NCBI RefSeq assembly: GCF_000427465.1
Contig: NZ_ATYB01000014.1
Coordinates: 1,635,570 to 1,699,569 of the forward strand
Length of the DNA: 64,000 nucleotides
Direction: 5' to 3'
Origin: Sinorhizobium arboris LMG 14919
GTDB taxonomy: Bacteria > Pseudomonadota > Alphaproteobacteria > Rhizobiales > Rhizobiaceae
Shown one piece after another: positions 34,178-43,079 of this stretch. The position numbers were made by a program, and so were the translations under genes. Positions within the stretch are counted from its first letter, which is position 1, and each line of letters begins with the position of its first letter. Below the pieces are notes generated by a model, which ran no database searches, was not told where the DNA came from, and saw only the letters and a program-made list of their open reading frames with translations.

Positions 34178-35131
34178 ATGTTGGAAACAATCCTGGGGGA
34201 CAACGCCAGCCGGTTCCTGATCGCCGCCGGAGCGGTTGCGATCGGCCTCTTGTGCCTGGCGGCCGTGCTTCGGCTCATGCGCAACAGACCTTCCTCTCCC
34301 TTCGTGCGCGGCGGCAAGAACAGACAGCCGCGGCTTGCGGTGCTCGATGCCGCCGCGGTCGACACGCGCCGACGCCTGGTGCTCGTCCGCCGCGACGACG
34401 TGGAACACCTGATCATGATCGGCGGCCCGACGGACATCGTGATCGAAAGCCGCATCGCGCCGGAGGGAGAAGTTCCGAATCCGGCCAATCTCCAGGCGGA
34501 ACCGGAAGAAAAGACCACGCGCACCGCGATGGCGGAAGCGCGGCCACAGCCGGTTTCTTCCCCTCTCCCGGCGGAACCAGCCGCAGAACCCGTTCGGCAG
34601 CCTTCGCGTCCGAGCGAGCCGCCGCGGGCGGCCGCGCGTCCGGAGCCTCCGATGCGCGCCGTCCCTGATCAGCACCCCCCCGCGCTCGGTTCACCGCCGC
34701 CGCAGCAGGCTTCCAGGCCTTCACCTGCGCCCCACATTCCGCCGGTGTCCGCCGCCATGGAGCCGTCGGATGCTGACTTCGGCACGGCGCGTAACCGCGC
34801 GTTTGCGATGGAGCCACCTGCTCGCGACGAACGCCCCGTCCCGCTTGCGGCGCTTGAACCGGTGAAGGCCGTGCCGGGACAATCACTCCCGCCAAGGTCC
34901 GCCGCGCCGGAACCTGCCGCTGAATTCGAGCGCATGCTCGATGCGGAGATCAGCGGCGATCTCCAACGCCTGACGCCCTCTGTTGCGCCGCATTCGGAGA
35001 TCAGGCCGGCCGCCGGCGGCCGCCAGGAGCCGGTACTCGGATCGCCTTCGCAGAACGCACGCAAGGAGCCGACGATCGAAGAGGAGATGGAAAGGATGCT
35101 CGCCGACATCTCCGTGAGCCGCAAATTGTAG
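34178..35131 (+). CDS. FliO-like membrane protein with proline-rich tail
   Basis: The product has 317 residues. There is one membrane helix at about 12-33, followed by a short FliO-type domain (RLAVLDAAAVDTRRRLVLVRRDDVEHLIMIGGPTDIVIESRI, about 45-90) and a long low-complexity tail rich in Pro, Ala, Arg and Glu. The last 30 residues are again conserved-looking (EPTIEEEMERMLADISVSRKL). FliO helps to assemble the flagellar export gate, but no flagellar gene is nearby, and the tail is much longer than in classical FliO. The 365 bases between it and cckA show no gene. Confidence 0.7.
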   Translation: MLETILGDNASRFLIAAGAVAIGLLCLAAVLRLMRNRPSSPFVRGGKNRQPRLAVLDAAAVDTRRRLVLVRRDDVEHLIMIGGPTDIVIESRIAPEGEVPNPANLQAEPEEKTTRTAMAEARPQPVSSPLPAEPAAEPVRQPSRPSEPPRAAARPEPPMRAVPDQHPPALGSPPPQQASRPSPAPHIPPVSAAMEPSDADFGTARNRAFAMEPPARDERPVPLAALEPVKAVPGQSLPPRSAAPEPAAEFERMLDAEISGDLQRLTPSVAPHSEIRPAAGGRQEPVLGSPSQNARKEPTIEEEMERMLADISVSRKL

Positions 35132-35167
35132 ATCGCGCATCCCGGCGGCAAGATACATCTGTGCACA

Positions 35168-35199
35168 AAATAAAACGGCGCGGGCGAACCGCGCCGTTT
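35168..35199 (-). terminator. Rho-independent terminator after dksA
   Basis: AAACGGCGCGG pairs with CCGCGCCGTTT around a short loop. On the minus strand it is followed by TATTTTG. It lies about 26 bases past the dksA stop and also 40 bases past the convergent FliO-like gene, so it may serve both. Confidence 0.75.
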
Positions 35200-35224
35200 C
35201 GATAATCCCAACGATGTCCCGGAC

Positions 35225-35644
35225 CTATTCGTCCCGGTAGACCTTCTCGCGACGCTCGTGACGCTCCTGCGCCTCAATCGAGAGGGTTGCGATCGGCCGG
35301 GCGTCCAGGCGCTTCAGGCCGATGGGCTCGCCGGTTTCCTCGCAGTAGCCGTAGGTGCCTTCATCGAGCCGCTGCAAGGCGGCATCGATCTTGGCAATCA
35401 GCTTCCGCTGACGGTCCCGGGCGCGCAACTCGATCGCCCGGTCGGTTTCGGATGAGGCGCGGTCCGCGAGATCAGGATGGTTGGCGCTCTCCTCCGCCAG
35501 GTGGTCCAGTGTCTCGCGGGCTTCGCGAAGGATGTCGTTTTTCCAGGCATTCAGCTTCGCACGAAAGTATGCCCGGTGGTTCGCATTCATAAAATCCTCG
35601 TCCTCCGAAAGGACATAGGTACTAAGATCGATCTTCTCACTCAA
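35225..35644 (-). CDS. dksA: RNA polymerase-binding factor DksA (cysteine-poor type)
   Basis: DksA binds the RNA polymerase secondary channel and works with ppGpp in the stringent response. The 139-residue product has the long coiled coil with the DxA tip motif (PDLADRASSETD). Its zinc-finger region keeps only the first of four cysteines: YCEETGEPIG replaces C-x2-C and LSIEAQ replaces the second pair. The start is a TTG at 35644 with AGGAG nine bases upstream; the in-frame ATG codons at 35665 and 35707 would place that ribosome site inside the coding region. The 405 bases up to the next gene hold nothing I can support. Confidence 0.9.
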   Translation of the reverse strand: MSEKIDLSTYVLSEDEDFMNANHRAYFRAKLNAWKNDILREARETLDHLAEESANHPDLADRASSETDRAIELRARDRQRKLIAKIDAALQRLDEGTYGYCEETGEPIGLKRLDARPIATLSIEAQERHERREKVYRDE

Positions 35645-36049
35645 CGCGATTCTCCTGAAGAACATCTCATTGCGGCGGTGTATAGACCCATGGAAGCTCT
35701 GTTTCAAGCCTTGTAATCAGCGCTTAACTGCATTTTAACACTGCCCGCATCGCAGGCTAACCGGCTAATATTTCATCACAATTACACGCAAAGTGTTGAA
35801 CGCCGAAATACCGCCCGTCGTCGACCGCACCAGCCGCTCGGCGCTCCGTGGGCGAGCACGCGGCATTTCGGATTGCGACATTTGGTGCGCGCCAAGTGTC
35901 GGTTCAATGGGAGTGCCGGATCAAAAAACAGCGAGCCACGACTTGATCTTTATGCCAACCGGCAGGACAACGGAGCATCCACGAGGCGTTTTGAAGCGTC
36001 GGCGCGGACGGTCGCCTTCATCCTGGGGATTTCCAGCACCGGTGAATAC

Positions 36050-36586
36050 ATGCAAGACAGCGTCGCCCCGGCCTTCCGCCTTCTGCTTCTTCGCCATGCC
36101 CGATCGGGTTGGGCTTTGCCGGGCCAGCGGGATTTCGATCGCGCTCTCGACGACGTCGGCTTTGCCGAGGCGGAACTCACGGCGCAAGCGGCGGCCGACC
36201 AGCGCATCAGGCCGGACCTGATCCTCTGCTCGACAGCCGTCCGCTGCCGACAGACGGCCGAGCCATTCTACCGCGCGCTCGGCGAAGACATCGCCATCCG
36301 TTACCTCGATCCGCTCTATACCGGTCCGACAAGCGTTTATGCCGAGCTTATCGAGGCGTATGCGAGCCGAACCTCGTTGATGATCATCGGCCACAATCCG
36401 ATGATCGAGGAACTCTTTCACCGGATACTGGGAGACGAACGGGCCGCTGCGGCACTTGCGAACGGATATCCGCCGGCCGGATTGGCGGTGATCGATTTCA
36501 CTGCCCGGCCGAGGACCGGAACCGCATGGGCCGCGACGCTGTCGAAACTGCTCATTCCCTCCCCTGAAGAAGCCGAAAAACCATGA
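36050..36586 (+). CDS. SixA-like histidine phosphatase
   Basis: The product has 178 residues of the histidine phosphatase superfamily. The phosphohistidine site is LLLRHARSGW at 12-21, and the second catalytic His is in IIGHNPMIEELFHRILG near residue 112. SixA removes phosphate from histidine-containing phosphotransfer proteins. The short length and absence of other domains fit SixA rather than phosphoglycerate mutase. The ATG at 36050 gives the family start; the frame is open further upstream without family similarity. The ribosome site (GGTGA) is weak. Confidence 0.8.
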   Translation: MQDSVAPAFRLLLLRHARSGWALPGQRDFDRALDDVGFAEAELTAQAAADQRIRPDLILCSTAVRCRQTAEPFYRALGEDIAIRYLDPLYTGPTSVYAELIEAYASRTSLMIIGHNPMIEELFHRILGDERAAAALANGYPPAGLAVIDFTARPRTGTAWAATLSKLLIPSPEEAEKP

Positions 36587-36853
36587 GTGCGTGCCCGCGG
36601 CTTCCGGCCTGCGAAAGCGCCGAATTCACCTCCCGTCGTTGCGCTGACGGAAACATTTCCTATATCGCTCCCGGCGCAATGCGGATTGCGGCGCCCATTG
36701 GTATACCGGCAATGGGCTGCAACGCTCTGCAGCGCCGCGCGTCTCATCAGTCACGCAAGGTCGATGCGGGACTTTGATCTGCTGCCTGTTTTTGCCTTCT
36801 ACCGGGCAGGATCATAGGAACCTGCAATAGCACTCCCGAAGGGACGAAAGAAT

Positions 36854-38344
36854 TTGGCGCCCATTCTCACCAGCTTCAAAGACGACGCGCTGATCGCCCT
36901 GGACAATCTCGCCGACCGAGCGGCGGGTCTCGTCACCCCGTCCGTCAGGCTCGGTGTCACCGGCCTTTCGCGCGCCGGCAAAACCGTATTCATCTCCTCG
37001 CTCGTCCACAATCTGCTGAACGGAGGGCGGCTGCCGGTTTTCGAGCCGGTCCGCTCGGGCCGTGTGTCGAAAATCCGGCTCGAACCGCAGCCCGACGACG
37101 CGGTGCCGCGCTTTCAATATGAGGATCACATCGCGTCACTGGTCAGGGATCGGTCCTGGCCGGATTCGACGAGAGCCATATCGCAGTTGCGGATCACGCT
37201 CGATTACGAAAGCGCCAGCGGCTGGAGTCGGCTGCTCTCTCCCGGAAGGCTGTCGATCGACATTGTCGATTATCCCGGCGAATGGCTCCTCGACCTGCCG
37301 CTGCTCAGCCAGGACTTTCGGCAGTTCAGCGACGCGACGGTTCAACGCGCACGCACCGGCATGCGCGCCGGTCTGTCGCGCGAATGGTTGGGACTTGCCG
37401 CCACACTCGGGGCTGCGATGCCGGCCGATGAGGGCAGCGCCCGCCGGCTTGCCGAAAGCTTCACCGGCTATCTAAAGGCCTGCAAGGAGGACGACCGGTC
37501 CCTCTCCACGTTGCCGCCTGGCCGCTTCCTGATGCCGGGCGATCTCGAAGGGTCGCCGGCCCTTACCTTCTCGCCGCTCCCCGACCTGCCTGCGGGCCGA
37601 GCCCCCAAGGATTCCCTCTGGTCGATGATGGAGCGGCGCTACGAAGCCTACAAGACGCATGTCGTAAAGCCGTTCTTCCGCGAACACTTCGCCCGTCTCG
37701 ACCGCCAGATCGTGCTTGTCGACGCGCTCCAGGCGGTCAACCGCGGCTCGGAAGCACTGAAGGACCTGGAACAGGCCCTCGTCGATGTGCTTGCCTGCTT
37801 CCGGCCCGGCGTCAATTCCTGGCTGACGTCTCTCGTCACGCGCAGGATCGACCGCGTATTGATCGCCGCCACCAAGGCCGATCACCTGCACCACGAGAGT
37901 CACGATCGGCTCGAGCGCATTGCCGCCCGCCTCGTCAGCCGGGCAACCGAACGGATAGGAATGAGCGGCGCGGGGCTGGAGGTCATGGCGCTCGCCTCCG
38001 TCAGGGCAACACGCGAAGCCACGGTTGAGCATGACGGCCATCGTTTGCCCGTGATCGTGGGAACACCGATCGCCGGTGAGAAGATCAACGGTGAGATCTT
38101 CGATGGTGAAAGGAAAACAGCGATATTTCCTGGAGACTTACCGGAAGATCCTCAACTTCTTTTCGAGGCCGTCGATCGCCAACCCACATCCCCTTCGACC
38201 ACGGATCCTTCAATGCCGGAACTGAACTTCGTCCGCTTCCGTCCACCGCACCTCGAAGAAACACGCGGCGGGTTGAAACTCTCGGTGCCGCATATCCGGC
38301 TCGACAGGGCCATGCAGTTCCTCCTCGGAGATCGTTTGGCATGA
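36854..38344 (+). CDS. YcjX-family P-loop protein (DUF463)
   Basis: The product has 496 residues. The Walker A motif GLSRAGKT is at 37-44, in the context LGVTGLSRAGKTVFISSLVHNLL. IDIVDYPGEWLLDLPLL is the switch region of this GTPase-like family, and VLIAATKADHL fits the guanine-specificity motif. In Enterobacteria ycjX and ycjF are adjacent and stress-induced, and the same order is seen here. Translation probably starts at a TTG at 36854 behind GAAGGGAC; no ATG is suitably placed. It overlaps the next gene by four bases (ATGA). Confidence 0.88.
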   Translation: MAPILTSFKDDALIALDNLADRAAGLVTPSVRLGVTGLSRAGKTVFISSLVHNLLNGGRLPVFEPVRSGRVSKIRLEPQPDDAVPRFQYEDHIASLVRDRSWPDSTRAISQLRITLDYESASGWSRLLSPGRLSIDIVDYPGEWLLDLPLLSQDFRQFSDATVQRARTGMRAGLSREWLGLAATLGAAMPADEGSARRLAESFTGYLKACKEDDRSLSTLPPGRFLMPGDLEGSPALTFSPLPDLPAGRAPKDSLWSMMERRYEAYKTHVVKPFFREHFARLDRQIVLVDALQAVNRGSEALKDLEQALVDVLACFRPGVNSWLTSLVTRRIDRVLIAATKADHLHHESHDRLERIAARLVSRATERIGMSGAGLEVMALASVRATREATVEHDGHRLPVIVGTPIAGEKINGEIFDGERKTAIFPGDLPEDPQLLFEAVDRQPTSPSTTDPSMPELNFVRFRPPHLEETRGGLKLSVPHIRLDRAMQFLLGDRLA

Positions 38345-39420
38345 GTGACGATTTCAAGGACCGTCGACGCAGGCCCGCCGCATTTTCCATCGAAGGCGAA
38401 GAAGCCATCGAACGCGAGGCGAAACAGACGCCGCGGCGCGCGCCAGGCAGCTTCAGCGAAAGGGTCGTCATGACTCCTGACGCCGAGGACCCGTTCATCG
38501 GAACGACCGCTGCGATCGAATCGCTCGACCTGCCGGAAGCAAAGCCGCAGCGGCGCCGACTCTCCTTCGGCAAGATCGCCGCGAGCGCCTTCGGCATCCT
38601 GATTTCGCTTGCCGTCGGGCTTTGGGTCGACCGGCTTCTACGCGATCTCTTCTCGCGCGCCGACTGGCTCGGCTACGGGGCCGTCGCAGTCGTGGCGATC
38701 GGCGCGGTCGCTTTCCTGATCGTGGTCGCGCGCGAAGTTTTCGGCATGATGCAACTGACCGCCGTCCAGACGCTGAAAGGCGATCTGGCCGCAGCGGCCG
38801 CAGCCGGCAATACGCAGGCCGCGCGCGCTGCCACCGCGAGGCTTGCCCACCTGCTCGCCGGCAATCCGCGGACAGCCAGGGGCCGTGCCCGCCTGGCGGA
38901 GACCGAGGACGACATCATCGACGCCCCCCACCTCATCGAATTGACGGAACGTGAATTGCTGGCGCCGCTCGACCGCGAAGCGCGCCGGCTCATCCTGGCC
39001 GGAGCGAAACGCGTATCGATCGTCACCGCCGTCAGCCCACGCGCACTCGTCGATCTCGGCTATGTGATCTACGAATCCGCGCGGATGATCCGTGCAATGG
39101 CGGAACTCTACGGCGGCCGGCCGGGTACGCTCGGACTGTTACGCCTGATGCGCGACGTCATCGCCCATCTCGCCGTCACCGGCTCGATCGCCGTCGGCGA
39201 CAGCCTCATCCAGCAGATCCTCGGCCACGGCCTCGCTTCAAAGCTTTCCGCCCGACTTGGCGAAGGCGTCATCAACGGGCTGATGACGGCGCGCATCGGA
39301 ATCGCGGCAATGGATCTCTGCAGGCCGATGCCGTTCCGCGCGCTGAAGCGCCCCAGCATCGGCGACTTTTTGACCGACCTGGCGCCCGGCGCCGCGCGAT
39401 CCGAAAGCGCAACGCGCTGA
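38341..39420 (+). CDS. YcjF-family inner-membrane protein (DUF697/TIGR01620)
   Basis: The product has 359 residues. An acidic/basic N-terminal 75 residues is followed by two close hydrophobic segments (about 78-98 and 113-136), then a helical domain and a DUF697 region (LVDLGYVIYESARMIRAMAELYGGRPGTLGLLRLMRDVIAHLAVTG). It is translationally coupled to the YcjX gene, so the two products probably act together at the inner membrane. Their biochemical role is not known. Confidence 0.85.
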   Translation: MSDDFKDRRRRPAAFSIEGEEAIEREAKQTPRRAPGSFSERVVMTPDAEDPFIGTTAAIESLDLPEAKPQRRRLSFGKIAASAFGILISLAVGLWVDRLLRDLFSRADWLGYGAVAVVAIGAVAFLIVVAREVFGMMQLTAVQTLKGDLAAAAAAGNTQAARAATARLAHLLAGNPRTARGRARLAETEDDIIDAPHLIELTERELLAPLDREARRLILAGAKRVSIVTAVSPRALVDLGYVIYESARMIRAMAELYGGRPGTLGLLRLMRDVIAHLAVTGSIAVGDSLIQQILGHGLASKLSARLGEGVINGLMTARIGIAAMDLCRPMPFRALKRPSIGDFLTDLAPGAARSESATR

Positions 39421-39580
39421 TCGTCAGCCGCCGCTATCGAGAAGCCGTTGACGATCGCGACGGCACCCTGCTCTCGCCTACCCCCGAGAGCGGCTTATAA
39501 GCGAGGACGAAACCATCCGTTAACCATTTTCGCGGCAATGTAGTCGTCAGATTTGCAGCTTGACCCATCAAGGACCACTC

Positions 39581-40132
39581 ATGCTCACGCGCCCTTCTTC
39601 GATTGCTCGCGGCGTTGCCGCTATCGCGCTTGTCGCCGCCGTGGGCCTTGCTACGCCCGCATTGTCCGGGGCCCGCGACAAGGCTTTCTTCGACAGGGTT
39701 GCCGGACAATGGAAAGGTCCGGGCGAGATCGTTGCCGGCAAGTACAAAGGCACGAAATTCACCTGCGATCTCACCGGCGAAGCGACGCCAGGCAATGAGG
39801 CCGGCCTGAAACTTGACGGTTTCTGCCGTGTCGGGGTTTTCAAACAGCCCATGTCGGCAACGATCGTCCGGAAAGCTAACGGCTATACCGGAAAGTTCCT
39901 GGACGGAGCCGAGGGCAAGGGTCTGGACGTCGTGTCCGGCACCGTGGCCAAGGACAAGGTAGTGGTCGGCATCAACCGCAAACAGCTCAACGGCGCTATG
40001 ATTGCGCGCCTGCAGAACGAAGAGACGATGAACATCACCATCTCGGTGAAGGTCGAAGACACGATGGTCCCCGTCATCGGGGTGAGCCTCAACCGCCAGA
40101 TGGACGACATAGCCGTCGGCTCGATCGAGTAA
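39581..40132 (+). CDS. Predicted secreted protein of unknown function
   Basis: The product has 183 residues from the ATG at 39581, which follows AAGGACC. A signal peptide is clear (MLTRPSSIARGVAAIALVAA then TPALSG, cleavage near residue 29). The mature protein (RDKAFFDRVAGQWKGPGEIVAGKYKGTKFTCDL...) alternates short strands and has two cysteines, so a periplasmic beta-rich fold is likely. The FFDRVAGQWKGPGEI opening resembles lipocalin-like proteins of unknown function in rhizobia. A second in-frame ATG lies seven codons upstream. Confidence 0.75.
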   Translation: MLTRPSSIARGVAAIALVAAVGLATPALSGARDKAFFDRVAGQWKGPGEIVAGKYKGTKFTCDLTGEATPGNEAGLKLDGFCRVGVFKQPMSATIVRKANGYTGKFLDGAEGKGLDVVSGTVAKDKVVVGINRKQLNGAMIARLQNEETMNITISVKVEDTMVPVIGVSLNRQMDDIAVGSIE

Positions 40133-40168
40133 CCGCCTTCGCCGCGCTCGCGACGGAAAGACCGGATC

Positions 40169-40693
40169 TCAGTCCTGCGTACGCCACCACTCGACGTTTT
40201 CGTCGGCTACTTCGATCCCGGTGACATCCGCCCTGCTTAGCCATTCTCCAACGGTTCGCCCTTCGACGGTGAGGTCTGCCGCAAAGTCGGCGAGCGGCTT
40301 CAGCACGAAGCCACGTTCTGTCATGCGCGGGTGAGGCAGCGTAAGCGCCGCGCTCTCCATGTTGAGGTCACCGAAGGTCAGGACGTCGATGTCGATGGTG
40401 CGCGGGCCCCACCGTTCCTTTCTTACGCGCTTCATGGCCCGCTCGATCCCGAGACAGGCCGCAAGCAATGCCTCGGCATCGAGCGTCGTTTCGACTTGCG
40501 CACAGGCGTTGAAGAACCAATCCTGATCCGTCTTGCCCCATGGGGGTGTGCGGTAGAGCCGCGACACCGCAGCGACCCGGCAATCCGCCCGCGCGTCGAG
40601 CGCCCGTAAGGCCTCCGCCATCGACCGGCGCGGGTCGCCGAGGTTGCCGCCAAGACCGAGGATCGCGCGCCGCCAGTTCCTATTCGGCGACAT
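40169..40693 (-). CDS. folK: 2-amino-4-hydroxy-6-hydroxymethyldihydropteridine pyrophosphokinase
   Basis: FolK transfers pyrophosphate from ATP to 6-hydroxymethyl-dihydropterin in folate synthesis. The 174-residue product starts MSPNRNWRRAILGLGGNLGDP and carries the signature RWGPRTIDIDVLTFGD near residue 95, plus LPHPRMTERGFVLKPLADF. The start at 40693 overlaps the end of folB by 14 bases and gives the normal length; the longer open frame is antisense noise. It is the third gene of folP-folB-folK. Confidence 0.95.
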   Translation of the reverse strand: MSPNRNWRRAILGLGGNLGDPRRSMAEALRALDARADCRVAAVSRLYRTPPWGKTDQDWFFNACAQVETTLDAEALLAACLGIERAMKRVRKERWGPRTIDIDVLTFGDLNMESAALTLPHPRMTERGFVLKPLADFAADLTVEGRTVGEWLSRADVTGIEVADENVEWWRTQD

Positions 40694-41051
40694 GCTCGAC
40701 CGTGACCTCCACGTAGTCCAGTATTCCCGGAACCGGCGCGTTCGGCTTGCGGATGGAGACTTTCGCCCTTCGAATCTGACGGAAACGGGCGCAAAGCGTC
40801 TTGGCAACCTCAAGCGCCAGCGCCTCGATCAGATAACGCCGGCGTCCCGTGACGATTCTCTCGATCTCGGCGAAGGCGATGCCATAATGCACGGTGTCGT
40901 CGATGCAGTCCTCGGCAAGCGCGGTCCCCTGCTCGACTTCGAGTTCCGCATCCACGAAGAACCGCTGCCCGAGGAACTCCTCTTCGTCGAGCACGCCATG
41001 GCGGGCGAAGAACGCACAGTTCTTCAGGGTGATTGTGTAGGTCGCAGTCAT
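40680..41051 (-). CDS. folB: Dihydroneopterin aldolase
   Basis: FolB splits dihydroneopterin to 6-hydroxymethyl-dihydropterin. The 123-residue product has the family blocks KNCAFFARHGVLDEEEFLGQRFFVDAELE and YGIAFAEIERIV, with the catalytic Lys expected late in the chain (RRAKVSIRKPNAPVPG). It lies 15 bases after folP and overlaps folK by 14 bases. Confidence 0.94.
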   Translation of the reverse strand: MTATYTITLKNCAFFARHGVLDEEEFLGQRFFVDAELEVEQGTALAEDCIDDTVHYGIAFAEIERIVTGRRRYLIEALALEVAKTLCARFRQIRRAKVSIRKPNAPVPGILDYVEVTVEHVAE

Positions 41052-41066
41052 CGCATTCCTGTCCCG

Positions 41067-41918
41067 TCAACGGTTCTTTGTCGCCAGCATAGCATCCGCA
41101 ACGGCTAGCGCATCCCTGTTGATTGCGACATCGTGTACCCGAAAAATCGCAGCACCCGCAAATCTGAGAAGTGCTGTCGTCGCAGCGGTACCGACGTCCC
41201 GGTCCTGCGCCTCCCGTGCCGTCACCGCGCCGACGAAGCGCTTGCGCGACGTCCCCACGAGAAGCGGCAGTCGAAATCCATGCAACTCCCCGAAGCGGCC
41301 CATCAGTTCCAGGTTCTCGTTCGTGTCCTTCGCGAAGCCAAAACCCGGATCGAGAACGATCCGTTCCCGCGCCACGCCGGCGTCGGTCGCGATCTGCAGG
41401 GACCGGCCGAGAAAATGAAACTGGTCTTCGATCACATCGCTCAGCTTTTCCCGATCGCGCCCCGTGTGCATGATGCAGAGCCCCGCGCCTGTCTCGGCTG
41501 CCACTGCCGCGATCGCCGGCTCGCGCTGCAGGCCGTGCACGTCGTTGACGATGTGGGCGCCGGCCTCCACTGCGAGTCGCGCGGTCTCGGCGCGATAGGT
41601 ATCGACGGAAATAATGGCCCGGGACTGCCGCGCGACGGCGGCTATAACCGGCAGGATGCGGGCCTGCTCCTCACCGGCGTTGACCGGCTCGGCGTCCGGG
41701 CGCGTGGACTCGCCGCCGATGTCGAGGATTTCCGCACCCGCCTGGACTGCGCTCAAAGCAGCCGCGACAGCGGCGCCGGGATCGGCAAAGCGACCGCCGT
41801 CGGAGAAAGAATCCGGTGTAACATTGATGATCGCCATCAAAACGCCACGCGGCCCGAGTTCGAGATCGCGTCCATGCGCCAATTGCCAGCGAGAGGACTG
41901 AAGTGGATCGTATGTCAT
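41067..41918 (-). CDS. folP: Dihydropteroate synthase
   Basis: FolP joins p-aminobenzoate to the pterin pyrophosphate and is the target of sulfonamides. The 283-residue product shows both family signatures: IINVTPDSFSDGGRF near residue 30 and EILDIGGESTRPD near residue 60. Further blocks are VDTYRAETARLAVEAGAHIVNDV, LDPGFGFAKDTNENLELM and LVGTSRKRFVG. It is first in the folP-folB-folK run. The 199 bases between it and the divergent DUF922 gene show no gene. Confidence 0.96.
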   Translation of the reverse strand: MTYDPLQSSRWQLAHGRDLELGPRGVLMAIINVTPDSFSDGGRFADPGAAVAAALSAVQAGAEILDIGGESTRPDAEPVNAGEEQARILPVIAAVARQSRAIISVDTYRAETARLAVEAGAHIVNDVHGLQREPAIAAVAAETGAGLCIMHTGRDREKLSDVIEDQFHFLGRSLQIATDAGVARERIVLDPGFGFAKDTNENLELMGRFGELHGFRLPLLVGTSRKRFVGAVTAREAQDRDVGTAATTALLRFAGAAIFRVHDVAINRDALAVADAMLATKNR

Positions 41919-42117
41919 TATTCCGGTCCGCGGCTGAACGGCGTCGAATTCGCCGATCGTTCATGGTGCAGATGATCTCTTTCGAAAGCAACGCGTTATG
42001 ACTTGGTTCTCATACACTTTGAAGGCTTGTCGACTTCGGTTCTGGCCGATTTGTGTTGCGCTGGCCCTGGCTATGCCCCAAGCTTCAACGAAGTTCAATC
42101 GGCGAGAATGCGCTTCC

Positions 42118-42753
42118 ATGCCTCGATTAAATATCCCGTTACGTGCAGCCTTGATCGCTTTGCTCGTAGGCCTCCCGCTTGGCGCCGCCTCGGGAGAAAC
42201 GCTGATCAGCAAGAGAATCTCCTATTTCTCGATCGGCGGACGCACGGCCGCGGAGCTCGACAAGGCGCTTTCGGCATCCGGCCCCATGATGAAGAGCACC
42301 GGCACGCGGCATCCGGGCGCCACCCGGATCAAGTTCGGCGGCACGGTCACCTATGTCAGTCGCGACGACCGCTGCGCGGTCGGCTCGGCCAAGGTTACGC
42401 TCAGCACCCGCATCATTCTGCCGCGATGGAAGTACCGTCCACAGGCCGGACGCGATTTGGCCCTGGTCTGGGACACGCTGGCGAGCGACATCAAGCGCCA
42501 CGAAGAGCGTCACGCGGAGATCGCGCGCATTCATGCGCGTCGGATGGAAAAGGCCCTGCTTGCACTGAAAGCCGAAGACAGTTGCGAGCGCATGCAGGCC
42601 CGGGTCGCGGAAGTAAGCGCCGAAGAAGTCGAGCGGCACGACAAGGATCAGGCGCGCTTCGACCGCACCGAAGCGGCCAACTTCGACCGGCGGATGATCC
42701 GGCTGCTACAATACCGCCTTGAAACCCTGAAGAAAAACGAGAAGACCCGTTGA
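42118..42753 (+). CDS. DUF922 secreted protein (putative Zn-dependent protease fold)
   Basis: The product has 211 residues. A signal peptide (residues 1-27, ending in GLPLGAASG) is followed by ETLISKRISYFSIGGRTAAEL, the DUF922 start. DIKRHEERHAEIARIHARRM contains an HExxH motif, the usual metalloprotease zinc site; the family is classed as a putative zinc protease but is uncharacterised. The last 60 residues form a charged helix. The ATG at 42118 is chosen because it gives the signal peptide directly; the frame is open to 41998. Confidence 0.78.
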   Translation: MPRLNIPLRAALIALLVGLPLGAASGETLISKRISYFSIGGRTAAELDKALSASGPMMKSTGTRHPGATRIKFGGTVTYVSRDDRCAVGSAKVTLSTRIILPRWKYRPQAGRDLALVWDTLASDIKRHEERHAEIARIHARRMEKALLALKAEDSCERMQARVAEVSAEEVERHDKDQARFDRTEAANFDRRMIRLLQYRLETLKKNEKTR

Positions 42754-43079
42754 TGATATGAGACCGGCCGCGCATCGCCGTCGGGCGATACTCGCTGCCG
42801 TGTACGCCCTTTGGATCGAAATACCCCAAAGAAACGATGGGGTGTAGTTTCGGCTCCAGAAGAAGACGCCAGAAACCCACAGTATTTTATTGGCGGAATC
42901 TAACGATAGCGAGCAGCAACCGACTCAGCTATATTGAAGTCATGCAACGAGCAGAGGAACCGAAGTTCAACTGCTGAAGGAAGTTGACATTGGATTGCGG
43001 ATCAACACCGAGATCTCGCGTTTTAGTGGCAACTGGCGTGAGTTTGGCTTCGTCATCTTCGGATATTGCAGCATTATCC

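Noticed and set aside
39520..39527. CtrA half-site TTAACCAT before the secreted protein gene at 39581
   Set aside because: Only one half-site is present without a second TTAA at the right spacing; too weak to list.
42823..42846. Hairpin ACCCCA...TGGGGT after the DUF922 gene as a terminator
   Set aside because: The stem is six base pairs and no T run follows on the plus strand.
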